From positions 51,655 through 115,654 of the forward strand of contig CBDHHR010000996.1 in NCBI GenBank assembly GCA_965263245.1: a stretch of DNA of 64,000 nt. The letters run 5' to 3'. Positions 42,459 through 55,027 of this stretch are shown here, piece by piece. The notes below the pieces were generated by a model, which searched no databases, was not told the origin of the DNA, and worked only from the letters and a program-made list of their open reading frames with translations. Source of the stretch: DT-68 sp965263245 (GTDB taxonomy: Bacteria; Bacillota_I; Bacilli_A; Mycoplasmatales; Metamycoplasmataceae). The position numbers and the translations under genes are program-made. Within the stretch, counting starts at the first letter, position 1; every line of letters begins with the position of its first letter.

Positions 42459-45400
42459 TGAGTGTAATCCACTGTCTGTACACGCTAGATTTATTTGACA
42501 CTGTAATCCACTGTCTGTACATGCTAGATTTATTTGACACTGTAATCCACTGTCTGTACATGCTAGATTTATTTGACACTGTAGTCCACTGTCTGTACAC
42601 GCTAGATTTATTTGACACTGTAGTCCACTGTCTGTACACGCTAGATTTATTTGACACTGTAATCCGCTGTCTGTACACGCTAGATTTATTTGACACTGTA
42701 ATCCGCTGTCTGTACACACTAGATTTATTTGACACTGTAATCCACTGTCTGTACACGCTAGATTTATTTGACACTGTAATCCACTGTCTGTACACGCTAG
42801 ATTTATTTGACACTGTAATCCACTGTCTGTACACGCTAGATTTATTTGACACTGTAATCCACTGTCTGTACACGCTAGATTTATTTGACACTGTAATCCA
42901 CTGTCTGTACACGCTAGATTTATTTGACACTGTAATCCACTGTCTGTACACGCTAGATTTATTTGACACTGTAATCCACTGTCTGTACACGCTAGATTTA
43001 TTTGACACTGTAATCCACTGTCTGTACACGCTAGATTTATTTGACACTGTAATCCACTGTCTGTACACGCTAGATTTATTTGACACTGTAATCCACTGTC
43101 TGTACACGCTAGATTTATTTGACACTGTAATTCACTGTCTGTACACGCTAGATTTATTTGACACTGTAATTCACTGTCTGTACACGCTAGATTTATTTGA
43201 CACTGTAATTCACTGTCTGTACACGCTAGATTTATTTGACACTGTAATTCACTGTCTGTACACGCTAGATTTATTTGACACTGTAATCCACTGTCTGTAC
43301 ACGCTAGATTTATTTGACACTGTAATCCACTGTCTGTACACGCTAGATTTATTTGACACTGTAATCCACTGTCTGTACACGCTAGATTTATTTGACACTG
43401 TAATCCACTGTCTGTACACGCTAGATTTATGTTGACACTGTAATCCACTGTTTGTACACACTAGATTTATCTGACACTGTAATCCACTGTCTGTACACGC
43501 TAGATTTATTTGACACTGTAATCCACTGTCTGTACACGCTAGATTTATTTGACACTGTAATCCACTGTCTGTACACGCTAGATTTATTTGACACTGTAAT
43601 CCACTGTCTGTACACGCTAGATTTATTTGACACTGTAATCCACTGTCTGTACACGCTAGATTTATTTGACACTGTAATCCACTGTCTGTACACGCTAGAT
43701 TTATTTGACACTGTAATCCACTGTCTGTACACGCTAGATTTATTTGACACTGTAGTCCACTGTCTGTACACACTAGATTTATTTGACACTGTAATCCACT
43801 GTCTGTACACGCTAGATTTATTTGACACTGTAATCCACTGTCTGTACACGCTAGATTTATTTGACACTGTAATCCACTGTCTGTACACGCTAGATTTATT
43901 TGACACTGTAATCCACTGTCTGTCCACTGTCTGTACACGCTAGATTTATTTGACACTGTAATCCACTGTCTGTACACGCTAGATTTATTTGACACTGTAA
44001 TCCACTGTCTGTACACGCTAGATTTATTTGACACTGTAATCCGCTGTCTGTACACGCTAGATTTATTTGACACTGTAATTCACTGTCTGTACACGCTAGA
44101 TTTATTTGACACTGTAATCCACTGTCTGTACACGCTAGATTTATTTGACACTGTAATCCACTGTCTGTACACGCTAGATTTATTTGACACTGTAGTCCGC
44201 TGTCTGTACACGCTAGATTTATTTGACACTGTAATCCACTGTCTGTACACGCTAGATTTATTTGACACTGTAATCCACTGTCTGTACACGCTAGATTTAT
44301 TTGACACTGTAATCCACTGTCTGTACACGCTAGATTTATTTGACACTGTAGTCCACTGTCTGTACACACTAGATTTATTTGACACTGTAATCCGCTGTCT
44401 GTACACACTAGATTTATTTGACACTGTAATCCGCTGTCTGTACACGCTAGATTTATTTGACACTGTAGTCCGCTGTCTGTACACGCTAGATTTATTTGAC
44501 ACTGTAATCCACTGTCTGTACACACTAGATTTATTTGACACTGTAATCCACTGTCTGTACACGCTAGATTTATTTGACACTGTAATCCGCTGTCTGTACA
44601 CGCTAGATTTATTTGACACTGTAGTCCGCTGTCTGTACACGCTAGATTTATTTGACACTGTAATCCACTGTCTGTACACGCTAGATTTATTTGACACTGT
44701 AGTCCGCTGTCTGTACACGCTAGATTTATTTGACACTGTAGTCCACTGTCTGTACACGCTAGATTTATTTGACACTGTAGTCCACTGTCTGTACACGCTA
44801 GATTTATTTGACACTGTAATCCGCTGTCTGTACAAGCTAGATTTATTTGACACTGTAGTCCGCTGTCTGTACAAGCTAGATTTATTTGACACTGTAGTCC
44901 GCTGTCTGTACAAGCTAGATTTATTTGACACTGTAGTCCGCTGTCTGTACAAGCTAGATTTATTTGACACTGTAATCCACTGTCTGTACACGCTAGATTT
45001 ATTTGACACTGTAATTCACTGTCTGTACACGCTAGATTTATTTGACACTGTAGTCCGCTGTCTGTACACGCTAGATTTATTTGACACTGTAGTCCGCTGT
45101 CTGTACACGCTAGATTTATTTGACACTGTAGTCCACTGTCTGTACACACTAGATTTATTTGACACTGTAATCCACTGTCTGTACATGCTAGATTTATTTG
45201 ACACTGTAGTCCACTGTCTGTACACGCTAGATTTATTTGACACTGTTCCACTGTCTGTACACACTAGATTTATTTGACACTGTAATCCACTGTCTGTACA
45301 CGCTAGATTTATTTGACACTGTAATCCACTGTCTGTACACGCTAGATTTATTTGACACTGTAATCCACTGTCTGTACACGCTAGATTTATTTGACACTGT

Positions 45401-46171
45401 AATCCACTGTCTGTACACGCTAGATTTATTTGACACTGTAATCCACTGTCTGTACACGCTAGATTTATTTGACACTGTAATTCACTGTCTGTACACGCTA
45501 GATTTATTTGACACTGTAATCCACTGTCTGTACACGCTAGATTTATTTGACACTGTAATCCACTGTCTGTACACGCTAGATTTATTTGACACTGTAATCC
45601 ACTGTCTGTACACGCTAGATTTATTTGACACTGTAATCCACTGTCTGTACACGCTAGATTTATTTGACACTGTAATTCACTGTCTGTACACGCTAGATTT
45701 ATTTGACACTGTAATCCACTGTCTGTACACGCTAGATTTATTTGACACTGTAATCCACTGTCTGTACACACTAGATTTATTTGACACTGTAATCCACTGT
45801 CTGTACACGCTAGATTTATTTGACACTGTAATCCACTGTCTGTACACGCTAGATTTATTTGACACTGTAATTCACTGTCTGTACACGCTAGATTTATTTG
45901 ACACTGTAATCCACTGTCTGTACACGCTAGATTTATTTGACACTGTAATCCACTGTCTGTACACGCTAGATTTATTTGACACTGTAATCCACTGTCTGTA
46001 CACGCTAGATTTATTTGACACTGTAATCCACTGTTTGTACACACTAGATTTATCTGACACTGTAGTCCGCTGTCTGTACACGCTAGATTTATTTGACACT
46101 GTAATCCACTGTCTGTACACGCTAGATTTATTTGACACTGTAGTCCACTGTCTGTACACGCTAGATTTATT
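42459..46171 (+). repeat. HOR unit type A, copy 5 (3,713 bp)
   Basis: Core-1 (42459-43125) is intact and followed by four AATTC monomers. A 1-bp G insertion is at 43431, just before the internal L (43439-43477). A partial-monomer duplication is at 43921-43930 (TGTCCACTGTCTG). Core-2 is 44080-45009 with the four CAAG monomers at 44815-44970. A lone CATG monomer lies near 45185. A 2-bp loss is at about 45247. AATTC at about 45480, 45675 and 45870 gives the 195-bp tail period. The terminal L is 46022-46060. Confidence 0.86.
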
Positions 46172-49100
46172 TGAGTGTAATCCACTGTCTGTACACGCTA
46201 GATTTATTTGACACTGTAATCCACTGTCTGTACACGCTAGATTTATTTGACACTGTAATCCACTGTCTGTACATGCTAGATTTATTTGACACTGTATCCA
46301 CTGTCCACTGTCTGTACACGCTAGATTTATTTGACACTGTAATCCACTGTCTGTACACGCTAGATTTATTTGACACTGTAATCCACTGTCTGTACACGCT
46401 AGATTTATTTGACACTGTAATCCACTGTCTGTACACGCTAGATTTATTTGACACTGTAATCCACTGTCTGTACACGCTAGATTTATTTGACACTGTAATC
46501 CACTGTCTGTACACGCTAGATTTATTTGACACTGTAATCCACTGTCTGTACACGCTAGATTTATTTGACACTGTAATCCACTGTCTGTACACGCTAGATT
46601 TATTTGACACTGTAATCCACTGTCTGTACACGCTAGATTTATTTGACACTGTAATCCACTGTCTGTACACGCTAGATTTATTTGACACTGTAATCCACTG
46701 TCTGTACACGCTAGATTTATTTGACACTGTAATCCACTGTCTGTACACGCTAGATTTATTTGACACTGTAATCCACTGTCTGTACACGCTAGATTTATTT
46801 GACACTGTAATCCACTGTCTGTACACGCTAGATTTATTTGACACTGTAATTCACTGTCTGTACACGCTAGATTTATTTGACACTGTGACACTGTAATCCA
46901 CTGTCTGTACACACTAGATTTATTTGACACTGTAATCCACTGTCTGTACACACTAGATTTATTTGACACTGTAATCCGCTGTCTGTACACGCTAGATTTA
47001 TTTGACAGTGTAATCCACTGTCTGTACACGCTAGATTTATTTGACACTGTAGTCCACTGTCTGTACACGCTATATTTATTTGACACTGTAATCCACTGTC
47101 TGTACACACTAGATTTATTTGACACTGTAATCCACTGTCTGTACACACTAGATTTATTTGACACTGTAATCCGCTGTCTGTACACGCTAGATTTATTTGA
47201 CAGTGTAATCCACTGTCTGTACACGCTAGATTTATTTGACACTGTAGTCCTCTGTCTGTACACGCTAGATTTATTTGACACTGTAATTCACTGTCTGTAC
47301 ACGCTAGATTTATTTGACACTGTAATCCACTGTCTGTACACGCTAGATTTATTTGACACTGTAATCCACTGTCTGTACACGCTAGATTTATTTGACACTG
47401 TAGTCCGCTGTCTGTACACGCTAGATTTATTTGACACTGTAATCCACTGTCTGTACACGCTAGATTTATTTGACACTGTAATCCACTGTCTGTACACGCT
47501 AGATTTATTTGACACTGTAATCCACTGTCTGTACACGCTAGATTTATTTGACACTGTAGTCCACTGTCTGTACACACTAGATTTATTTGACACTGTAATC
47601 CGCTGTCTGTACACACTAGATTTATTTGACACTGTAATCCGCTGTCTGTACACGCTAGATTTATTTGACACTGTAGTCCGCTGTCTGTACACGCTAGATT
47701 TATTTGACACTGTAATCCACTGTCTGTACACACTAGATTTATTTGACACTGTAATCCACTGTCTGTACACGCTAGATTTATTTGACACTGTAATCCGCTG
47801 TCTGTACACGCTAGATTTATTTGACACTGTAGTCCGCTGTCTGTACACGCTAGATTTATTTGACACTGTAATCCACTGTCTGTACACGCTAGATTTATTT
47901 GACACTGTAGTCCGCTGTCTGTACACGCTAGATTTATTTGACACTGTAGTCCACTGTCTGTACACGCTAGATTTATTTGACACTGTAGTCCACTGTCTGT
48001 ACACGCTAGATTTATTTGACACTGTAATCCGCTGTCTGTACAAGCTAGATTTATTTGACACTGTAGTCCGCTGTCTGTACAAGCTAGATTTATTTGACAC
48101 TGTAGTCCGCTGTCTGTACAAGCTAGATTTATTTGACACTGTAGTCCGCTGTCTGTACAAGCTAGATTTATTTGACACTGTAATCCGCTGTCTGTACACG
48201 CTAGATTTATTTGACACTGTAATTCACTGTCTGTACACGCTAGATTTATTTGACATTGTAATCCACTGTCTGTACAAGCTAGATTTATTTGACACTGTAG
48301 TCCGCTGTCTGTACAAGCTAGATTTATTTGACACTGTAGTCCGCTGTCTGTACAAGCTAGATTTATTTGACACTGTAATCCGCTGTCTGTACACGCTAGA
48401 TTTATTTGACACTGTAGTCCACTGTCTGTACACGCTAGATTTATTTGACACTGTAATCCACTGTCTGTACACACTAGATTTATTTGACACTGTAATCCGC
48501 TGTCTGTACACACTAGATTTATTTGACACTGTAGTCCACTGTCTGTACACGCTAGATTTATTTGACACTGTAATCCACTGTCTGTACACACTAGATTTAT
48601 TTGACACTGTAGTCCACTGTCTGTACACACTAGATTTATTTGACATTGTAATCCACTGTCTGTACACACTAGATTTATTTGACACTGTAATCCACTGTCT
48701 GTACACACTAGATTTATTTGACACTGTAATCCACTGTCTGTACACACTAGATTTATTTGACATTGTAATCCACTGTCTGTACACGCTAGATTTATTTGAC
48801 ACTGTAATCCGCTGTCTGTACACGCTAGATTTATTTGACACTGTAATCCACTGTCTGTACACACTAGATTTATTTGACACTGTAATCCACTGTCTGTACA
48901 CGCTAGATTTATTTGACACTGTAATCCGCTGTCTGTACACGCTAGATTTATTTGACACTGTAATCCACTGTCTGTACACACTAGATTTATTTGACACTGT
49001 AATCCACTGTCTGTACACGCTAGATTTATTTGACACTGTAGTCCGCTGTCTGTACAAGCTAGATTTATTTGACACTGTAATCCGCTGTCTGTACACACTA

Positions 49101-49190
49101 GATTTATTTGACACTGTAGTCCACTGTCTGTACACGCTAGATTTATTTGACACTGTAGTCCACTGTCTGTACACACTAGATTTATTTGAC

Positions 49191-49205
49191 ACTGTACTGT
49201 GTAAT
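49191..49205 (+). repeat. 7-bp insertion monomer, unit B6 tail
   Basis: GACACTGTACTGTGTAATCC has ACTGTGT-type material inserted between CACTGT and AATCC. It sits where the other B tails have intact monomers. Confidence 0.83.
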
Positions 49206-50354
49206 CCGCTGTCTGTACACGCTAGATTTATTTGACACTGTAGTCCACTGTCTGTACACGCTAGATTTATTTGACACTGTAATCCACTGTCTGTACACAC
49301 TAGATTTATTTGACACTGTAATCCGCTGTCTGTACACACTAGATTTATTTGACACTGTAATCCACTGTCTGTACACGCTAGATTTATTTGACACTGTAAT
49401 CCACTGTCTGTACACGCTAGATTTATTTGACACTGTAATCCACTGTCTGTACACGCTAGATTTATTTGACACTGTAATCCACTGTCTGTACACGCTAGAT
49501 TTATTTGACACTGTAGTCCACTGTCTGTACACGCTAGATTTATTTGACACTGTAATCCGCTGTCTGTACACGCTAGATTTATTTGACACTGTAGTCCGCT
49601 GTCTGTACACGCTAGATTTATTTGACACTGTAATCCACTGTCTGTACACGCTAGATTTATTTGACACTGTAGTCCGCTGTCTGTACACGCTAGATTTATT
49701 TGACACTGTAATCCACTGTCTGTACACGCTAGATTTATTTGACACTGTAATCCACTGTCTGTACACGCTAGATTTATTTGACACTGTAATCCACTGTCTG
49801 TACACGCTAGATTTATTTGACACTGTAATCCACTGTCTGTACACGCTAGATTTATTTGACACTGTAATCCACTGTCTGTACACGCTAGATTTATTTGACA
49901 CTGTAGTCCACTGTCTGTACACGCTAGATTTATTTGACACTGTAATCCACTGTCTGTACACGCTAGATTTATTTGACACTGTAATCCACTGTCTGTACAC
50001 GCTAGATTTATTTGACACTGTAATCCACTGTCTGTACACGCTAGATTTATTTGACACTGTAATCCACTGTCTGTACACGCTAGATTTATTTGACACTGTA
50101 GTCCGCTGTCTGTACACGCTAGATTTATTTGACACTGTAATCCACTGTCTGTACACGCTAGATTTATTTGACACTGTAATCCACTGTCTGTACACGCTAG
50201 ATTTATTTGACACTGTAATCCACTGTCTGTACACGCTAGATTTATTTGACACTGTAATCCACTGTCTGTACACGCTAGATTTATTTGACACTGTAATCCA
50301 CTGTCTGTACACGCTAGATTTATTTGACACTGTAATCCACTGTCTGTACACGCT

Positions 50355-50556
50355 AGATTTTTACTGTCTGTACACTAGATTTATTTGACTGTAATCCACT
50401 GTCTGTACAAGCTAGATTTATTTGACACTGTAGTCCACTGTCTGTGCTAGATTTATTTGACACTGTAGTCCACTGTCTGTACACGCTAGATTTATTTGAC
50501 ACTGTAATCCACTGTCTGTACACGCTAGATTTATTTGACACTGTGTACTGTCACGC
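50355..50556 (+). repeat. Cluster of truncated monomers, unit B6 tail
   Basis: Within 200 bp: GATTTTTACTGTCTG at 50357-50370, TACACTAG and TTGACTGTAATCC at 50370-50395, a CAAG monomer, CTGTGCTAG (4 bp short) at 50443-50450, and GACACTGTGTACTGTCACG at 50536-50554. This is the densest damage in the window. Confidence 0.85.
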
Positions 50557-51268
50557 TAGATTTATTTGACACTGTAATCCACTGTCTGTACACGCTAGAT
50601 TTATTTGACACTGTAATCCACTGTCTGTACACACTAGATTTATTTGACACTGTAATCCACTGTCTGTACACGCTAGATTTATTTGACACTGTAATCCACT
50701 GTCTGTACACGCTAGATTTATTTGACACTGTAGTCCACTGTCTGTACACGCTAGATTTATTTGACACTGTAATCCACTGTCTGTACACGCTAGATTTATT
50801 TGACACTGTAATCCACTGTCTGTACACGCTAGATTTATTTGACACTGTAATCCACTGTCTGTACACGCTAGATTTATTTGACACTGTAATCCACTGTCTG
50901 TACACGCTAGATTTATTTGACACTGTAATCCACTGTCTGTACACGCTAGATTTATTTGACACTGTAATCCACTGTCTGTACACGCTAGATTTATTTGACA
51001 CTGTAATCCACTGTCTGTACACGCTAGATTTATTTGACACTGTAATCCACTGTCTGTACACGCTAGATTTATTTGACACTGTAATCCACTGTCTGTACAC
51101 GCTAGATTTATTTGACACTGTAATCCACTGTCTGTACACACTAGATTTATCTGACACTGTAGTCCGCTGTCTGTACACGCTAGATTTATTTGACACTGTA
51201 ATCCACTGTCTGTACACGCTAGATTTATTTGACACTGTAGTCCACTGTCTGTACACGCTAGATTTATT

Positions 51269-54200
51269 TGAGTGTAATCCACTGTCTGTACACGCTAGAT
51301 TTATTTGACACTGTAATCCACTGTCTGTACATGCTAGATTTATTTGACACTGTAATCCACTGTCTGTACATGCTAGATTTATTTGACACTGTAGTCCACT
51401 GTCTGTACACGCTAGATTTATTTGACACTGTAGTCCACTGTCTGTACACGCTAGATTTATTTGACACTGTAATCCGCTGTCTGTACACGCTAGATTTATT
51501 TGACACTGTAATCCGCTGTCTGTACACACTAGATTTATTTGACACTGTAATCCACTGTCTGTACACGCTAGATTTATTTGACACTGTAATCCACTGTCTG
51601 TACACGCTAGATTTATTTGACACTGTAATCCACTGTCTGTACACGCTAGATTTATTTGACACTGTAATCCACTGTCTGTACACGCTAGATTTATTTGACA
51701 CTGTAATCCACTGTCTGTACACGCTAGATTTATTTGACACTGTAATCCACTGTCTGTACACGCTAGATTTATTTGACACTGTAATCCACTGTCTGTACAC
51801 GCTAGATTTATTTGACACTGTAATCCACTGTCTGTACACGCTAGATTTATTTGACACTGTAATCCACTGTCTGTACACGCTAGATTTATTTGACACTGTA
51901 ATCCACTGTCTGTACACGCTAGATTTATTTGACACTGTAATTCACTGTCTGTACACGCTAGATTTATTTGACACTGTAATTCACTGTCTGTACACGCTAG
52001 ATTTATTTGACACTGTAATTCACTGTCTGTACACGCTAGATTTATTTGACACTGTAATCCACTGTCTGTACACGCTAGATTTATTTGACACTGTAATCCA
52101 CTGTCTGTACACGCTAGATTTATTTGACACTGTAATCCACTGTCTGTACACGCTAGATTTATTTGACACTGTAATCCACTGTCTGTACACGCTAGATTTA
52201 TTTGACACTGTAATCCACTGTCTGTACACGCTAGATTTATTTGACACTGTAATCCACTGTTTGTACACACTAGATTTATTTGACACTGTAATCCACTGTC
52301 TGTACACGCTAGATTTATTTGACACTGTAATCCACTGTCTGTACACGCTAGATTTATTTGACACTGTAATCCACTGTCTGTACACGCTAGATTTATTTGA
52401 CACTGTAATCCACTGTCTGTACACGCTAGATTTATTTGACACTGTAATCCACTGTCTGTACACGCTAGATTTATTTGACACTGTAATCCACTGTCTGTAC
52501 ACGCTAGATTTATTTGACACTGTAGTCCACTGTCTGTACACGCTATATTTATTTGACACTGTAATCCACTGTCTGTACACACTAGATTTATTTGACACTG
52601 TAATCCACTGTCTGTACACACTAGATTTATTTGACACTGTAATCCGCTGTCTGTACACGCTAGATTTATTTGACAGTGTAATCCACTGTCTGTACACGCT
52701 AGATTTATTTGACACTGTAGTCCACTGTCTGTACACGCTATATTTATTTGACACTGTAATCCACTGTCTGTACACACTAGATTTATTTGACACTGTAATC
52801 CACTGTCTGTACACGCTAGATTTATTTGACACTGTAATCCGCTGTCTGTACACGCTAGATTTATTTGACAGTGTAATCCACTGTCTGTACACGCTGATTT
52901 ATTTGAAGTCCTCTGTCTGTGCTAGATTTATTTCCACTGTCTGTACACGCTAGATTTATTTGACACTGTAATCCACTGTCTGTACACGCTAGATTTATTT
53001 GACACTGTAGTCCACTGTCTGTACACGCTAGATTTATTTGACACTGTAATCCACTGTCTGTACACGCTAGATTTATTTGACACTGTAATCCACTGTCTGT
53101 ACACGCTAGATTTATTTGACACTGTAATCCACTGTCTGTACACGCTAGATTTATTTGACACTGTAGTCCACTGTCTGTACACACTAGATTTATTTGACAC
53201 TGTAATCCGCTGTCTGTACACACTAGATTTATTTGACACTGTAATCCGCTGTCTGTACACGCTAGATTTATTTGACACTGTAGTCCGCTGTCTGTACACG
53301 CTAGATTTATTTGACACTGTAATCCACTGTCTGTACACACTAGATTTATTTGACACTGTAATCCACTGTCTGTACACGCTAGATTTATTTGACACTGTAA
53401 TCCGCTGTCTGTACACGCTAGATTTATTTGACACTGTAGTCCGCTGTCTGTACACGCTAGATTTATTTGACACTGTAATCCACTGTCTGTACACGCTAGA
53501 TTTATTTGACACTGTAGTCCGCTGTCTGTACACGCTAGATTTATTTGACACTGTAGTCCACTGTCTGTACACGCTAGATTTATTTGACACTGTAGTCCAC
53601 TGTCTGTACACGCTAGATTTATTTGACACTGTAATCCGCTGTCTGTACAAGCTAGATTTATTTGACACTGTAGTCCGCTGTCTGTACAAGCTAGATTTAT
53701 TTGACACTGTAGTCCGCTGTCTGTACAAGCTAGATTTATTTGACACTGTAGTCCGCTGTCTGTACAAGCTAGATTTATTTGACACTGTAGTCCACTGTCT
53801 GTACACGCTAGATTTATTTGACACTGTAATTCACTGTCTGTACACGCTAGATTTATTTGACACTGTAATCCGCTGTCTGTACACGCTAGATTTATTTGAC
53901 ACTGTAGTCCACTGTCTGTACACGCTAGATTTATTTGACACTGTAATCCACTGTCTGTACACACTAGATTTATTTGACACTGTAATCCACTGTCTGTACA
54001 TGCTAGATTTATTTGACACTGTAGTCCACTGTCTGTACACGCTAGATTTATTTGACACTGTAGTCCACTGTCTGTACACACTAGATTTATTTGACACTGT
54101 AATCCACTGTCTGTACACGCTAGATTTATTTGACACTGTAATTCACTGTCTGTACACGCTAGATTTATTTGACACTGTAATCCACTGTCTGTACACGCTA

Positions 54201-55027
54201 GATTTATTTGACACTGTAATCCACTGTCTGTACACGCTAGATTTATTTGACACTGTAATCCACTGTCTGTACACGCTAGATTTATTTGACACTGTAATTC
54301 ACTGTCTGTACACGCTAGATTTATTTGACACTGTAATCCACTGTCTGTACACGCTAGATTTATTTGACACTGTAATCCACTGTCTGTACACGCTAGATTT
54401 ATTTGACACTGTAATCCACTGTCTGTACACGCTAGATTTATTTGACACTGTAATCCACTGTCTGTACACGCTAGATTTATTTGACACTGTAATTCACTGT
54501 CTGTACACGCTAGATTTATTTGACACTGTAATCCACTGTCTGTACACGCTAGATTTATTTGACACTGTAATCCACTGTCTGTACACACTAGATTTATTTG
54601 ACACTGTAATCCACTGTCTGTACACGCTAGATTTATTTGACACTGTAATCCACTGTCTGTACACGCTAGATTTATTTGACACTGTAATTCACTGTCTGTA
54701 CACGCTAGATTTATTTGACACTGTAATCCACTGTCTGTACACGCTAGATTTATTTGACACTGTAATCCACTGTCTGTACACGCTAGATTTATTTGACACT
54801 GTAATCCACTGTCTGTACACGCTAGATTTATTTGACACTGTAATCCACTGTCTGTACACGCTAGATTTATTTGACACTGTAATCCACTGTCTGTACACGC
54901 TAGATTTATTTGACACTGTAATCCACTGTCTGTACACGCTAGATTTATTTGACACTGTAATCCACTGTCTGTACACGCTAGATTTATTTGACACTGTAGT
55001 CCACTGTCTGTACACGCTAGATTTATT
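51269..55027 (+). repeat. HOR unit type A, copy 6 (3,759 bp)
   Basis: Core-1 (51269-51935) is intact. The internal L (52248-52286) has TGTTTG but not ATCTG, the opposite partial state from the L at 51119. CTATAT occurs twice, at 52543 and 52738, as in the A unit at 24975. A composite rearrangement at 52893-52936 removes parts of three monomers around the GTCCTC copy. Core-2 is about 52928-53824 with the four CAAG monomers at 53630-53785. A lone CATG monomer is near 54000. AATTC at about 54298, 54493 and 54688 gives the 195-bp tail. The terminal block has no L. Confidence 0.83.
52893..52936 (+). repeat. Truncated monomer group around GTCCTC, unit A6
   Basis: CTGATT (1 bp lost), TTTGAAGTCCTC (TTGACACTGT shortened), CTGTGCTAG and TTTATTTCCACTG follow one another. 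About 25 bp are missing in total compared with intact copies. Confidence 0.83.

Larger units (their letters stand above)
46172..51268 (+). repeat. HOR unit type B, copy 6 (5,097 bp, rearranged tail)
   Basis: Core-1 is damaged: one CATG monomer remains (about 46273), and the following GTCC and CCGC monomers are replaced by a composite join at 46291-46308 and a run of consensus copies. An 8-bp GACACTGT duplication is at about 46879-46894. CTATAT is at 47071. Core-2 is 47288-48217. CAAG clusters are 48023-48178 (four) and 48257-48373 (three). GACATT starts at 48252, 48642 and 48759. Joins follow at 49191-49203 (7-bp insertion), 50359-50392 (two shortened monomers), 50441-50450 (4-bp loss) and 50541-50555. 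The terminal L (51119-51157) has ATCTG but has lost TGTTTG. Confidence 0.83.
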
